From the NCBI RefSeq assembly GCF_001648775.1, contig NZ_LVEJ01000001.1, positions 124,001 to 188,000 of the forward strand: a stretch of 64,000 nucleotides of DNA, written 5' to 3'. Below, piece after piece: positions 10,663 to 19,689 of this stretch (positions within the stretch are counted from its first letter, which is position 1; every line of letters starts with the position of its first letter). The notes under the pieces were generated by a model, which was not told where the DNA came from, did not search any database, and saw only the letters and a list, made by a program, of their open reading frames with translations. The position numbers and the translations under genes are program-made. Source of the stretch: Pseudomonas fluorescens (GTDB taxonomy: Bacteria > Pseudomonadota > Gammaproteobacteria > Pseudomonadales > Pseudomonadaceae).

Positions 10663-11019
10663 TTACGCCGGGCACCGCGCATAGACAATGAAAGAGGAGC
10701 TTACCTGCCCTTTACGCTGGCGTTGCATTTCCTGTGCACAGGCAACGCGTGCAGAATCATGAGCACGGCTTGAGAAGCGGCACAGGCTTTGGGAGTGAAA
10801 GCGATCTATATTGGAGGGGGACGCCATAAACAGGATGCTTTCCCGTACGTCCAGAATATCGGACGCTGACGCTTGAACGGTCATGGACGGGAACATCGTC
10901 GGCAAGCGGCGAGCCTTGCTGGCTGCGCTACGGACGGATTTGTCGCCACTGATGTGATGAGCATGCAGACCGGACTGTTGCGAGCAGTCGGTGATGCCGA
11001 TTAACGGCAGGCGAGACAT
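10663..11019 (-). pseudogene. spuA: Truncated, diverged relic of spuA (gamma-glutamyl-GABA hydrolase, PuuD family)
   Basis: An open frame of 118 codons begins MSRLPLIGITDCSQQSGLH, keeps GDK at 25-27 and SPSN at about 67-70, and has HDSARVACA where intact SpuA/PuuD proteins have HDPARDAT. Each of these fits the N-terminal half of that family as I remember it. The catalytic core is missing: there is no ICRGFQE nucleophile elbow and no His-Glu pair, and the frame stops where they should begin. Intact SpuA is about 250 residues. The position, between spuI and spuB, is exactly where spuA belongs. I read it as a decayed gene. An alternative is a retained short protein, since no internal stop is seen. 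Confidence 0.72.
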
Positions 11020-11297
11020 GAAGCACCCCGGTATTATTGCTGTTATGGGTTTGATCGGAGCTTAGCCTTGTTCATTTTTTTACACAACACCCCCGTAAAA
11101 AATACAACACGGCCTGCTCAAGCCCGCGGGTGCCAAGCGTCTCAAGGGCCAAAAATCGCCCCAAAGTGCCCCATAAATGCCCTCACAGCGCTTTTTTAGG
11201 GCAAAAAAGGCCTCGCTTGACTTCGGCAGGCCGTTCGGGTTGACTGAAACCAGAAAAGATCAATGATTGATATTTTTAACAACAAAGGTGTTGCATC
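11020..11297. promoter_or_regulatory. Divergent promoter region between the spuA relic and spuI
   Basis: This is 278 bp without a gene. The part near spuI becomes AT-rich just before the start codon. Two TTGACT hexamers (11217 and 11240) lie exactly 23 bp apart, which is -35-like, but I see no good matching -10. A consensus regulator site could not be identified by eye. Confidence 0.4.
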
Positions 11298-12674
11298 ATG
11301 TCGGTACCCCCGCGTGCCGTTCAGCTTAACGAAGCGAACGCGTTCCTTAAGGAACATCCTGAGGTTCTGTACGTTGACCTTCTGATTGCGGATATGAATG
11401 GTGTGGTGCGCGGCAAGCGCATTGAACGCACCAGCCTCCACAAGGTTTACGAGAAAGGCATCAACCTGCCGGCCTCTCTATTTGCTCTGGATATCAACGG
11501 CTCCACGGTGGAAAGCACCGGCCTGGGCCTGGACATCGGCGACGCCGATCGTATCTGCTATCCAATCCCCGATACCCTGTGCAACGAGCCATGGCAGAAG
11601 CGCCCGACCGCGCAACTGTTGATGACCATGCACGAACTCGAAGGCGACCCATTCTTCGCCGATCCGCGCGAAGTGCTCCGTCAAGTTGTTGCAAAGTTTG
11701 ACGAGCTGGGCCTGACCATCTGCGCCGCCTTCGAACTCGAGTTCTACCTGATCGACCAGGAAAACGTGAACGGCCGTCCACAGCCGCCACGCTCGCCGAT
11801 CTCCGGTAAACGTCCGCACTCGACGCAGGTCTACCTGATCGACGACCTCGACGAATACGTCGACTGCCTCCAGGACATTCTGGAAGGTGCCAAAGAGCAA
11901 GGCATCCCGGCCGACGCCATCGTCAAGGAAAGTGCCCCGGCGCAGTTCGAAGTGAACCTGCACCACGTCGCCGACCCGATCAAGGCATGCGATTACGCGG
12001 TACTGCTCAAGCGTCTGATCAAGAACATCGCCTACGACCATGAAATGGACACCACCTTCATGGCCAAGCCGTACCCGGGCCAGGCAGGTAATGGTCTGCA
12101 CGTACACATTTCGATTCTGGATAAAGAAGGCAAAAACATTTTTGCCAGCGAGGATCCCGAGCAGAACGCCGCGCTGCGTCACGCGATCGGCGGTGTGCTC
12201 GAGACCCTGCCCGCGCAGATGGCTTTCCTCTGCCCGAACGTCAACTCCTACCGTCGTTTCGGCGCACAGTTCTACGTGCCGAACTCGCCGTGCTGGGGCC
12301 TGGACAACCGCACCGTGGCGATTCGCGTACCGACCGGCTCGTCCGATGCCGTGCGTATCGAACACCGCGTGGCCGGTGCCGACGCCAACCCGTACCTGCT
12401 GATGGCTTCGGTTCTGGCCGGCGTGCACCACGGTCTGACCAACAAGATCGAACCGGGCGCGCCTGTCGAAGGCAACAGCTACGAGCAGAACGAGCAAAGC
12501 CTGCCGAACAACTTGCGCGATGCCCTGCGTGAGCTGGACGACAGCGAGGTGATGGCCAAGTACATCGATCCGAAATACATCGATATCTTCGTCGCCTGCA
12601 AGGAAAGCGAGCTGGAGGAGTTCGAACACTCCATCTCCGACCTTGAGTACAACTGGTATCTGCATACCGTTTAA
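11298..12674 (+). CDS. spuI: Glutamine-synthetase-family gamma-glutamylpolyamine synthetase SpuI
   Basis: This 458-residue GlnA-III/PuuA-type ligase has LLIADMNGVVRGKRI near the N-terminus, AFELEFYL, KESAPAQFEVNLHH, GNGLHVHIS and NRTVAIRVPTGS plus [15 protein letters not shown] in the catalytic domain. It condenses glutamate with putrescine or another polyamine, the first step of the gamma-glutamyl route. It is transcribed alone from the strand opposite the rest of spu and ends in a strong intrinsic terminator. It is diverged from SpuB, which suggests separate substrate roles. Confidence 0.92.
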   Translation: MSVPPRAVQLNEANAFLKEHPEVLYVDLLIADMNGVVRGKRIERTSLHKVYEKGINLPASLFALDINGSTVESTGLGLDIGDADRICYPIPDTLCNEPWQKRPTAQLLMTMHELEGDPFFADPREVLRQVVAKFDELGLTICAAFELEFYLIDQENVNGRPQPPRSPISGKRPHSTQVYLIDDLDEYVDCLQDILEGAKEQGIPADAIVKESAPAQFEVNLHHVADPIKACDYAVLLKRLIKNIAYDHEMDTTFMAKPYPGQAGNGLHVHISILDKEGKNIFASEDPEQNAALRHAIGGVLETLPAQMAFLCPNVNSYRRFGAQFYVPNSPCWGLDNRTVAIRVPTGSSDAVRIEHRVAGADANPYLLMASVLAGVHHGLTNKIEPGAPVEGNSYEQNEQSLPNNLRDALRELDDSEVMAKYIDPKYIDIFVACKESELEEFEHSISDLEYNWYLHTV

Positions 12675-12692
12675 GCGGATTGCGAACCAGAT

Positions 12693-12731
12693 AAAAACGC
12701 CGTTGGCTGTCATAGCCCACGGCGTTTTTTA
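12693..12731 (+). terminator. Intrinsic terminator of spuI
   Basis: The stem AACGCCGT/ACGGCGTT extends through GGCT/AGCC and ends in TTTTTT. It starts 19 bases after the spuI stop codon. Confidence 0.9.
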
Positions 12732-12780
12732 TGGCCGAACACAAATTCCTGGGGTTGGGGTAAATGGCCGCCTGCGGCGG

Positions 12781-12891
12781 TTCGCGAGCAAGCTCGCTCC
12801 CACAGGGATCTCCATTCAACATGATTTGTGCGTACACAGGAGATCCCCTGTGGGAGCGAGCCTGCTCCGGGCGGCGTTCCGACGAAAGCGG
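12781..12891. repeat. REP pair with a hybrid right arm
   Basis: The left half is the ordinary TTCGCGAGCAAGCTCGCTCC element. The right half (12849-12891) starts TGTGGGAGCGAGCCTGCTCC but then switches to GGGCGGCGTTCCGACGAAAG instead of CGCGAA. The same hybrid right half occurs at 18693-18735. Confidence 0.8.
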
Positions 12892-12950
12892 CAGACAAGA
12901 CAACGCACAAGCCGGCTCGTACAATGCCCGCTGCCCCGCAGGAGACTTCC

Positions 12951-13589
12951 ATGACGCGACCCGCCCCCGTCCGCAAACCCCGTGCCCGCAGTCAGGCGCG
13001 CATCGATTCGATACTCGACGCCGCGCGCACGCTGCTGGCTGCCGAGGGCGTGGCCAGTCTGTCGATCTACAGCGTCGCCGAGCGCGCGCAGATTCCGCCC
13101 TCCTCCGTGTATCACTTTTTCGCCAGCGTGCCGGCCTTGCTCGAAGCACTGACGGCGGATGTCCACGCGGCGTTTCGTGCCTGCCTGCAAGCGCCTATCG
13201 ATCATGAAGCCTTGCGTGACTGGCGTGACCTGTCGCGGCTGGTCGAGCAACGGATGCTGGAGATCTACGACCAAGACGCGGCGGCGCGCCAGTTGATTCT
13301 CGCCCAGCATGGTTTGACCGAAGTCACCCAGGCTGACCGCCAGCACGACATTGAACTGGGCGACCTGATGCACAAGCTGTTCGATCATCACTTCGAATTG
13401 CCGAGGCTGCCGGAAGATGTCGATGTATTTGCCCTGGCGATGGAGTTGGGTGACCGGGTGTATGCGCGCTCGGTGCAGCAGCACGGGCAGATCACGCCGC
13501 GCATGGCCGAGGAAGGGATGCGCGTGTTTGATGCTTACATCGGGCTGTATCTGCCGCCGTATCTACCCAAAAGATCTCTAGTGCTCTGA
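12951..13589 (+). CDS. TetR-family transcriptional regulator
   Basis: This is a 212-residue regulator. The start at ATG 12951 is fixed by AGGAG nine bases upstream; an upstream extension would run through a REP element. The N-terminal helix-turn-helix (residues about 20-65) has ILDAARTLLAAEGV followed by YSVAERAQIPPSSVYHFF, typical of TetR proteins. The C-terminal ligand domain is not diagnostic. It follows spuI in the same direction but is separated by a terminator and a REP pair, so it is its own unit. A role in polyamine or agmatine control is possible by position only. Confidence 0.85.
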   Translation: MTRPAPVRKPRARSQARIDSILDAARTLLAAEGVASLSIYSVAERAQIPPSSVYHFFASVPALLEALTADVHAAFRACLQAPIDHEALRDWRDLSRLVEQRMLEIYDQDAAARQLILAQHGLTEVTQADRQHDIELGDLMHKLFDHHFELPRLPEDVDVFALAMELGDRVYARSVQQHGQITPRMAEEGMRVFDAYIGLYLPPYLPKRSLVL

Positions 13590-13597
13590 CTGGCCCT

Positions 13598-13687
13598 TTC
13601 GCGAGCAAGCTCGCTCCCACAGTGACTTGTAGTGAACACAACATCTGTGGACAACACTGAACCTGTGGGAGCGAGCTTGCTCGCGAA
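13598..13687. repeat. REP pair, CGCGAA ends outward
   Basis: TTCGCGAGCAAGCTCGCTCC and its inverse lie about 42 bp apart in the convergent gap between the TetR gene and ssuF. Confidence 0.9.
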
Positions 13688-13717
13688 GGCCGCACCGCGG
13701 TTTTCAGGCCAGGGACA

Positions 13718-13757
13718 AAAAACCCCGAAGGGCTCACGCCCTCCGGGGTTGTTTTTT
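13718..13757. terminator. Bidirectional terminator between tetR and ssuF
   Basis: AAAAAACCCCG(A)AGGGC, a short loop, and GCCCTCCGGGGTTGTTTTTT form a strong stem with T-runs on both strands. It serves the convergent tetR and ssu units. Confidence 0.88.
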
Positions 13758-13767
13758 ACTCACCGGC

Positions 13768-13983
13768 TTACAACTTGGCGATCGACACCTCGGTGGATTT
13801 CACAAAGGCGATCACTTCACTGCCCACCACCAGTTCCAGCTCCTTGACCGAGCGGGTGGTGATCACCGAAGTGACGATGCCCGAAGCGGTTTGCACGTCG
13901 ATTTCCGACAGCACGTCGCCGAGGACGATTTCCTTGATCGAGCCTTTGAACTGGTTGCGCACGTTGATGGCTTTAATAGTCAT
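13768..13983 (-). CDS. ssuF: Molybdopterin-binding (Mop/TOBE) protein SsuF
   Basis: This 71-residue single-domain protein is of the Mop/TOBE type (MTIKAINVRNQFKGSI, VTSVITTRSVKELEL, VIAFVKSTEVSIAKL). The start at 13983 is chosen because the homologous fold begins with MTIKA and an AGGAA sits upstream. It is the last gene of the ssu operon, 32 bp after ssuB. Mop proteins bind molybdate or oxyanions. In P. putida ssuF is reported to be needed for full sulfonate use, but its mechanism is not settled. Nothing in the sequence explains why a FMNH2-dependent pathway needs it. Confidence 0.85.
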   Translation of the reverse strand: MTIKAINVRNQFKGSIKEIVLGDVLSEIDVQTASGIVTSVITTRSVKELELVVGSEVIAFVKSTEVSIAKL

Positions 13984-14015
13984 GGCATTGATTCCTGTCG
14001 TTGATAAAACTTGAG

Positions 14016-14822
14016 TTATTGCGCCCAACGCAATTGCGTAGGCAGTGGTGAAACAGGTTCCGGCGCCGGCGGTTCGCCGGGCAGGGACAAAACTCGGTTA
14101 AGCACTTCGGTTTCCAGCGCCGCCAGGCGATGCGAACCGCGCACCCGTGGGCGCGGCAGTTCGACGTGCAGGTCGAGGCCGACTTCGCCGTCCTCGATCA
14201 GAATCACCCGGTCGGCAATCGCCACCGCTTCGCTGACATCGTGGGTCACCAGCAGCACGGTGAAGCCGTGTTGCTGCCAGAGATGCTCGATCAGTTGCTG
14301 CATTTCAATGCGCGTCAGCGCGTCCAGTGCGCCGAGCGGTTCGTCGAGCAACAGCAGACGTGGTTGATGAATCAACGCCCGCGCCAGTGCGACGCGCTGC
14401 TTTTGTCCGCCAGACAAAGCCGCCGGCCATTCATTGGCGCGATCCGCCAGACCAACCGCTTCCAGCGCGTCCAGTGCTTGCTGACGCCAGTTGCCCTTGA
14501 GACCGAGGCCAACGTTGTCGATGATCTTTTTCCATGGCAGCAGACGCGCTTCCTGGAACATCAATCGGGTGTCTTCACGCGCATCGCTGAGCGGCGCAGA
14601 ACCAGCCAGCAAGTCGCCGCCAGTCGGTTGATCAAGGCCGGCGAGCAAGCGCAGCAAGGTACTTTTGCCACAGCCGCTGCGCCCGACCACGGCGACAAAT
14701 TGCCCTGCCGGAATGTGCAGATCGATGTCACGCAGCACCTGCCGCGCACCAAAGGTTTTCTGCAGGTTGCGCACCGCCAGCGGAATCCCGCGCAGCAGGC
14801 GTGGAGGTTGTTGAGCGGTCAT
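14016..14822 (-). CDS. ssuB: Sulfonate ABC transporter ATP-binding protein SsuB
   Basis: This 268-residue ATPase has Walker [10 protein letters not shown] at 47-55, signature [15 protein letters not shown], Walker [13 protein letters not shown] and the switch histidine in [11 protein letters not shown]. It drives aliphatic sulfonate import with SsuA and SsuC. The ATG at 14822 overlaps the ssuC stop codon as ATGA, which settles the start; 16 further in-frame residues upstream would lie inside ssuC. The nitrate/sulfonate/taurine branch is recognised by the short length and by GRSGCGKS. Confidence 0.94.
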   Translation of the reverse strand: MTAQQPPRLLRGIPLAVRNLQKTFGARQVLRDIDLHIPAGQFVAVVGRSGCGKSTLLRLLAGLDQPTGGDLLAGSAPLSDAREDTRLMFQEARLLPWKKIIDNVGLGLKGNWRQQALDALEAVGLADRANEWPAALSGGQKQRVALARALIHQPRLLLLDEPLGALDALTRIEMQQLIEHLWQQHGFTVLLVTHDVSEAVAIADRVILIEDGEVGLDLHVELPRPRVRGSHRLAALETEVLNRVLSLPGEPPAPEPVSPLPTQLRWAQ

Positions 14823-15601
14823 GCCGCACCTCCTTTGGCAACCTGATAAGCCGGATGCCAGCGCAACCACACACGTTCAAGTCCACGGGCGGCGAGGTCG
14901 GCGAGTTTGCCGAGCACTGCGTAAAGCAGGATCGCCAGCACCACCACGTCGGTCTGCAAAAACTCGCGAGCGTTCATCGCCAAGTAGCCGATGCCGGAGC
15001 TGGCGGAAATGGTTTCAGCGACGATCAACGTCAGCCACATAAAGCCCAGGGCGAAGCGCACGCCGACCAGAATCGAAGGCAGCGCGCCCGGCAGAATCAC
15101 CTGCCAGAACAAGCTGAAACCGCTCAGGCCATAACTGCGCGCCATCTCCACCAGCGCCGGGTCGACGTTGCGGATGCCGTGATAAGTGTTGAGGTAGATC
15201 GGGAACAACGTGCCCAGCGCCACCAGAAAAATCTTCGCCGACTCATCGATGCCGAACCACAGGATCACCAGCGGAATCAGCGCCAGGTGCGGCACGTTGC
15301 GGATCATCTGCACCGAGCTGTCGAGCAAGCGTTCGCCCCATTTCGACAGACCGGTGATGAAACCCAAGACCAGACCGATGCTGCCGCCGATGGTGAAACC
15401 GAGTGCCGCGCGCCAGCCGCTGATCGCCAGGTGCGTCCAGATTTCGCCGCTGCGCACCAGGCTCACGCCGGCCTCTATCACCGCCACCGGTGCCGGCAGA
15501 ATCCGTGTCGACAACCAACCCGCCGATACCGACAACTGCCACACCGCCAGCAACAACACCGGCAACGCCCAGGGCGCGAGGCTGTGGATGATTTTCTTCA
15601 T
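14819..15601 (-). CDS. ssuC: Sulfonate ABC transporter permease SsuC
   Basis: This is a 260-residue inner-membrane permease of the SsuC/TauC/NrtB family, with six predicted membrane segments and the coupling loop [12 protein letters not shown] at about 160-171. It is the third component of the sulfonate importer. It starts eight bases after the ssuD stop codon and overlaps ssuB by four bases, so A-D-C-B-F is one operon. Confidence 0.93.
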   Translation of the reverse strand: MKKIIHSLAPWALPVLLLAVWQLSVSAGWLSTRILPAPVAVIEAGVSLVRSGEIWTHLAISGWRAALGFTIGGSIGLVLGFITGLSKWGERLLDSSVQMIRNVPHLALIPLVILWFGIDESAKIFLVALGTLFPIYLNTYHGIRNVDPALVEMARSYGLSGFSLFWQVILPGALPSILVGVRFALGFMWLTLIVAETISASSGIGYLAMNAREFLQTDVVVLAILLYAVLGKLADLAARGLERVWLRWHPAYQVAKGGAA

Positions 15602-15609
15602 GGCGCGCC

Positions 15610-16758
15610 TCAGCTCTGCGACGCGGCTTTGGGAAGAATGTCGTTGGCGACCATCTCGCCGAACGGGCTGACATAACCGGCGCTTTTCGGCAGTTCCGGA
15701 CGCTCGATGTCGAGGTGCGGGAACAGCAGTTCAGCGACGCGATACGACTCTTCGAGGTGTGGATAACCGGAGAAGATAAAGGTGTCGATGCCCAGATCGG
15801 CGTATTCCTTCACGCGCGCAGCCACGGTCGGGCCATCGCCGACCAGCGCCGTACCGGCACCGCCGCGCACCAGACCGACACCGGCCCAGAGGTTCGGGCT
15901 GACTTCGAGGTTGTCGCGGCTGCCACCGTGCAGCGCGGCCATGCGTTGCTGGCCGACCGAATCGAAACGCGCCAGCGAGGCTTGGGCGCGAGCGATGGTG
16001 TCGTCGTCCAGGTGCGAGATCAGCCGATCCGCCGCTTGCCAGGCTTCAGCATTGGTTTCGCGGACGATCACATGCAGACGAATGCCGAAGCGTACGGTGC
16101 GACCGAGCTTGGCGGCTTTGGCGCGCACTTGGGCGATCTTCTCGGCGACGGCTGCTGGCGGCTCGCCCCAGGTCAGGACCATTTCCACTTGTTCGGCGGC
16201 CAAGTCCTGCGCCGCTTCCGACGAGCCACCGAAGTACAGCGGCGGACGTGGTTGCTGGATCGGCGGATAGAGCAGCTTGGCGCCTTTTACACTGATGTGC
16301 TGGCCGTCGTAATCGACGGTTTCGCCTTCCAGCACACGACGCCAGATACGAGTGAATTCCACCGAGGCTTGATAGCGTTCTTCGTGGCTAAGGAACAGAC
16401 CGTCGCCGGCCAATTCTTCCGGGTCGCCACCGGTCACCAGATTGAACAGCGCACGACCGCCGGACAACCGATCCAGTGTGGCTGCCTGCCGCGCCGCGAC
16501 CGTCGGGGAAATGATCCCGGGGCGCAGAGCAACGAGGAACTTCAGACGCTGGGTCACCGGGATCAGCGACGCTGCCACCAGCCACGAGTCTTCGCAGGAA
16601 CGGCCGGTGGGAATCAGCACACCGCCGAAGCCCAGACGATCCGCCGCTTGCGCGACCTGTTGCAGATAACCGTGGTCGACGGCGCGAGCGCCTTCGGCGG
16701 TGCCAAGGTAATGGCCGTCGCCGTGGGTTGGCAGGAACCAGAAGATATTGAGGCTCAT
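15610..16758 (-). CDS. ssuD: FMNH2-dependent alkanesulfonate monooxygenase SsuD
   Basis: This 382-residue enzyme belongs to the bacterial luciferase-like flavin monooxygenase family. It begins [20 protein letters not shown] and contains the conserved [18 protein letters not shown] and [13 protein letters not shown] segments of SsuD. It uses reduced FMN from SsuE and O2 to cleave C1-C10 alkanesulfonates to aldehyde and sulfite. A strong AAGGAG precedes the ATG. It is encoded between its binding protein (SsuA) and permease (SsuC), the standard ssuEADCB order. Confidence 0.96.
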   Translation of the reverse strand: MSLNIFWFLPTHGDGHYLGTAEGARAVDHGYLQQVAQAADRLGFGGVLIPTGRSCEDSWLVAASLIPVTQRLKFLVALRPGIISPTVAARQAATLDRLSGGRALFNLVTGGDPEELAGDGLFLSHEERYQASVEFTRIWRRVLEGETVDYDGQHISVKGAKLLYPPIQQPRPPLYFGGSSEAAQDLAAEQVEMVLTWGEPPAAVAEKIAQVRAKAAKLGRTVRFGIRLHVIVRETNAEAWQAADRLISHLDDDTIARAQASLARFDSVGQQRMAALHGGSRDNLEVSPNLWAGVGLVRGGAGTALVGDGPTVAARVKEYADLGIDTFIFSGYPHLEESYRVAELLFPHLDIERPELPKSAGYVSPFGEMVANDILPKAASQS

Positions 16759-16783
16759 GGAGTGGTCTCCTTGGGGATTCGAA

Positions 16784-17749
16784 TTACGGCGCTTTAGCCA
16801 CAGCGGCCGGTGGTGTCCAGATCACATCCTTGATGCTCAGCGGTTTCGGAATCAGCTTGAGCTGGAAGAACGTGTCAGCGATTTTCTGCTGTGCGGCGAC
16901 CACTTCCGGGGTCAGGAACAGCGCGCCGTAACCCTGGCGTTTCACCGAGGTCAGGGTGATGTCCGCTGGCAAGCCGAGCAGTGGTGCGACTTGTTGGGTC
17001 ACGTCTTCAGGATTGGCTTTCGACCACTCGCCGACCGCGCGCACTTCTTCCACGAGGGTCTTGATCACCTCGGGATTTTTCTGTGCGTAAGGCTTGGTGG
17101 CGAGATAGAACTGGTGGTTGTCGACGATGCCTTTGCCGTCGCGCAGGGTGTGCGCTTGCAGTTGTTTCTCGGCGGCAGCCTGGTACGGATCCCAGATGAC
17201 CCAGGCGTCGACGCTGCCACGTTCGAACGCAGCGCGGGCATCGGCGGGCGGCAGGAATACGGTTTGAATGTCGGTGTATTTGAGGCCGGCATCTTCCAGC
17301 GCACGCACCAGCAGGTAGTGAACGTTGGAGCCTTTGTTCAGGGCGACTTTCTTGCCCTTGAGATCGGCCACCGATTTGATCGGCGAGTCTTTCGGCACGA
17401 GGATCGCTTCGCTGTCCGGCGCTGGCGGTTCGTAGGCAACGTAGAGCAAATCAGCGCCAGCAGCCTGAGCGAACACCGGCGGGGTTTCGCCGGTGACACC
17501 GAAGTCGATCGAGCCGACGTTCAAGCCTTCCAGCAACTGCGGGCCACCGGGGAATTCAGTCCATTGCACGTCGACGCCTTGAGCGGCCAGACGTTTTTCC
17601 AGAGTGCCCTTGGCTTTGAGCAGCACCAGCGTGCCGTACTTCTGATAACCGATCCGCAATGTCTCGGCTTGAGCTTGAGTGATGGCGCCGAAGGTGACAG
17701 CCGCAGCAAACAGAGCGACCAGACCACGACGCAAAAATACAGTGCGCAT
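16784..17749 (-). CDS. ssuA: Periplasmic sulfonate-binding protein SsuA
   Basis: This is a 321-residue SBP_bac family protein with a signal peptide ([18 protein letters not shown], cleavage after about TQAQA) and mature start [13 protein letters not shown], typical of SsuA. The start at 17749 is supported by AAGGAGAG. An in-frame ATG 12 codons upstream lacks such a site and spoils the leader. It captures alkanesulfonates for SsuC and SsuB. The 89-bp gap to ssuE is the only sizeable break inside the operon. Confidence 0.94.
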   Translation of the reverse strand: MRTVFLRRGLVALFAAAVTFGAITQAQAETLRIGYQKYGTLVLLKAKGTLEKRLAAQGVDVQWTEFPGGPQLLEGLNVGSIDFGVTGETPPVFAQAAGADLLYVAYEPPAPDSEAILVPKDSPIKSVADLKGKKVALNKGSNVHYLLVRALEDAGLKYTDIQTVFLPPADARAAFERGSVDAWVIWDPYQAAAEKQLQAHTLRDGKGIVDNHQFYLATKPYAQKNPEVIKTLVEEVRAVGEWSKANPEDVTQQVAPLLGLPADITLTSVKRQGYGALFLTPEVVAAQQKIADTFFQLKLIPKPLSIKDVIWTPPAAVAKAP

Positions 17750-17838
17750 AGCGCTCTCCTTTTTGCTGTTGGGTTTTGGCTGCACCTGCTTGCCCGTTAG
17801 CGGGCGAGTAAGGCGAGTACTTCAAATTTCGATGAGGC

Positions 17839-18432
17839 TTAAATGCTCCAGCGAGCACTCAACAAACGTTCGTTCAACAGGCCCGGTTCCAGCGGCTTGG
17901 GCCGGCGCGCCATGGCACCGACAAACTGATCCAGCGCTTCATGCAGTCGCTGCTCCAGCGCCGGGGCCAGTTGCGCGGCGGCACTGCCTTCGCCGTAAGC
18001 GATCTGGCTGTCCTCGGCGAAAATCCCCTGGAGCATTTCCTGGGCTTTCAGTGCCGACAGCACAGGCTTGAGGGCGTAATCGACCACCAGCATGTGGGCG
18101 ATGCTGCCGCCGGTAGCCATCGGCAAGACAATCTTGTGGTTCAAGGCGCGCTCGGGCAGCAGATCCAGCAGGGTTTTCAGCGCGCCGGAGAACGACGCTT
18201 TGTAAACCGGTGTGGCGATCAGCAGACCGTCGGCGTTTTCAATCTGTTGCAGCAGGTCGAGCACTTTCGGGCTGTCGAAGCGCGCGTGGAGCAGATCTTC
18301 GGCGGGGAAATCCCGAATCTGATAACTCACCACTTCCACACCCTGCTGTTGCAACCAGCGTTGCGAGCGCTCCAGCAGCACCCCGGAACGGGAGCGCAGG
18401 CTGGGACTGCCACCGAGTGAGACGACCAGCAT
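17839..18432 (-). CDS. ssuE: NAD(P)H-dependent FMN reductase SsuE
   Basis: This 197-residue flavodoxin-like reductase has the N-terminal phosphate-binding loop [11 protein letters not shown] and [20 protein letters not shown] near the flavin, typical of SsuE/MsuE. It supplies FMNH2 to SsuD. It is the first gene of the operon, and the AT-rich region before it holds an inverted repeat and a motif shared with lsfA and the tauA-like gene. Expression under sulfate limitation is known for the family; here it is inferred. Confidence 0.94.
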   Translation of the reverse strand: MLVVSLGGSPSLRSRSGVLLERSQRWLQQQGVEVVSYQIRDFPAEDLLHARFDSPKVLDLLQQIENADGLLIATPVYKASFSGALKTLLDLLPERALNHKIVLPMATGGSIAHMLVVDYALKPVLSALKAQEMLQGIFAEDSQIAYGEGSAAAQLAPALEQRLHEALDQFVGAMARRPKPLEPGLLNERLLSARWSI

Positions 18433-18505
18433 CCAGATGATTCCTTAAGCGTTACAGGCGATTCGCGGGTTGCGATCTCGCTTCGATGAGAGTGACCTTA
18501 CCAGC

Positions 18506-18527
18506 TGATTTATATATCCATAAATCA
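18506..18527. promoter_or_regulatory. Perfect inverted repeat upstream of ssuE
   Basis: TGATTTAT and ATAAATCA are separated by six bases, about 75 bp upstream of the ssuE start codon in an AT-rich stretch. A second symmetric pair, ATGCAT-N9-ATGCAT, lies at 18545-18565. Both are candidate operator sites, for example for a LysR-type sulfur regulator such as CysB. The regulator identity is inferred. Confidence 0.5.
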
Positions 18528-18528
18528 T

Positions 18529-18539
18529 ATTTATTCATT
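18529..18539. promoter_or_regulatory. Shared motif ATTTATTCATT in the ssuE promoter region
   Basis: The same 11 bases occur upstream of the tauA-like gene (21264-21274), and the core ATTTATTC occurs upstream of lsfA (19459-19466, opposite strand). See the finding on a shared sulfur-promoter motif. Confidence 0.45.
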
Positions 18540-18583
18540 TGGTTATGCATTTTGGAGATATGCATTTCAGCAAACTGCGGGCG

Positions 18584-18608
18584 AAAAAAAAGGCCGTCGA
18601 AACGGCCT
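18584..18608 (-). terminator. Intrinsic terminator downstream of lsfA
   Basis: On the minus strand AGGCCGT-TTCG-ACGGCC is followed by eight T. It lies past the REP pair that follows lsfA and separates that gene from the ssuE promoter. Confidence 0.85.
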
Positions 18609-18651
18609 GAAATCCCCTGCTTTGTGGTTCCGTGGTGACTGGACTAACGCC

Positions 18652-18735
18652 TTCGCGAGCAGGCTCGCTCCCACATTTGGAATGCGATCACCTGTGGGAG
18701 CGAGCCGGCTCCGGGCGGCGTTCCGACGAAAGCGG
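18652..18735. repeat. REP pair with a hybrid right arm
   Basis: An ordinary left element (TTCGCGAGCAGGCTCGCTCC) is paired with a right element (18693-18735) that ends GGGCGGCGTTCCGACGAAAG, as at 12849-12891. Confidence 0.8.
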
Positions 18736-18755
18736 TGGTGGCTACACCGCAAATT

Positions 18756-19394
18756 TCATTTGTTCGGCTGTGGCGTCAGGCGCAGATACGGCTTAACAGC
18801 CCGATAACCCTTCGGAAAGCGCTGCTTGATCTCTTCCTCGTCCTTGAGCGACGGCACAATCACCACCTCATCACCGTCCTGCCAGTTGGCCGGCGTGGCC
18901 ACCTTGTAGTTGTCGGTGAGCTGCAGCGAATCGATCACCCGCAAAATCTCGTGGAAGTTGCGCCCGGTGCTCGCCGGATAGGTGATGGTCAGACGAATCT
19001 TCTTGTTCGGGTCGATCACGAACAGCGAACGCACGGTCAGCGTGTCGTTGGCGTTCGGGTGGATCAGGTCATACAGATCCGAAACTTTGCGATCGGCATC
19101 GGCAAGGATCGGGAAGTTGACGATGGTGTTCTGAGTCTCGTTGATGTCTTCGATCCACTTGTGGTGCGAATCCACCGGGTCGACCGACAGCGCGATGGCT
19201 TTGACGCCGCGTTTGCTGAACTCATCCTTGAGCTTGGCGGTGAAACCCAGCTCAGTGGTGCACACCGGGGTGAAGTCCGCCGGGTGGGAGAACAGCACGC
19301 CCCAGCTATCGCCCAGCCATTCGTGGAAACGAATCTTGCCGGCGCTGGAATCCTGTTCGAAATCGGGGGCGATGTCGCCGAGTCTGAGGCTCAT
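18756..19394 (-). CDS. lsfA: 1-Cys peroxiredoxin LsfA
   Basis: This is a 212-residue Prx6-type peroxiredoxin. The peroxidatic cysteine is Cys45 in HPADFTPVCTTELG. The C-terminal half has the Prx6 segment DANDTLTVRSLF-like (PNANDTLTVRSLF), and no resolving cysteine is in the expected 2-Cys place. It reduces peroxides. LsfA was first described in P. putida as a protein made under sulfate starvation, which fits its place immediately upstream of ssuE on the same strand. A good AGGAG precedes the start. Confidence 0.93.
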   Translation of the reverse strand: MSLRLGDIAPDFEQDSSAGKIRFHEWLGDSWGVLFSHPADFTPVCTTELGFTAKLKDEFSKRGVKAIALSVDPVDSHHKWIEDINETQNTIVNFPILADADRKVSDLYDLIHPNANDTLTVRSLFVIDPNKKIRLTITYPASTGRNFHEILRVIDSLQLTDNYKVATPANWQDGDEVVIVPSLKDEEEIKQRFPKGYRAVKPYLRLTPQPNK

Positions 19395-19458
19395 GATGCT
19401 GCTCCTGATGAGTTGTTGGAGACCTCAACTGTAGCTCGGGATTTGCCATCGTGAAAAA

Positions 19459-19480
19459 GAATAAATAACTAGATATCTAG
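19459..19480. promoter_or_regulatory. GAATAAAT motif and CTAGATATCTAG palindrome upstream of lsfA
   Basis: GAATAAAT (19459-19466) reads ATTTATTC in the lsfA direction. It lies next to a perfect 12-bp palindrome CTAGATATCTAG (19469-19480), about 65-85 bp before the start codon. This is a possible regulator site. Confidence 0.45.
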
Positions 19481-19627
19481 ATCATAAGTGAATATTAAAC
19501 ATCTGTTCACTGGACGCTCGACGGCATCCCGACGAACATCGGTCGCAAGGTTCGAGAAGGCCTTGAGTTGCTGTAAAGAGGGGAATTTCGGGGAAGGCTT
19601 ACGGGGGTGGGCCTGACTCGAAAACGC

Positions 19628-19666
19628 AAAAGCCCCGTCCGGCGCGATGCCGGACGGGGCTTTTTT
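19628..19666. terminator. Terminator between oprD-family gene and lsfA
   Basis: AAAAGCCCCGTCCGGC-GCGAT-GCCGGACGGGGCTTTTTT is a perfect 12-bp GC-rich stem with flanking A and T runs. It lies 24 bases past the porin stop codon and can act on the porin transcript. Confidence 0.88.
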
Positions 19667-19689
19667 ACATCAGGTGCAGGAGCGCGCTA

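Noticed and set aside
12816..13484. Minus-strand open frame opposite the TetR gene
   Set aside because: The plus-strand frame has clear TetR motifs and a ribosome site; the opposite frame is a by-product of high GC.
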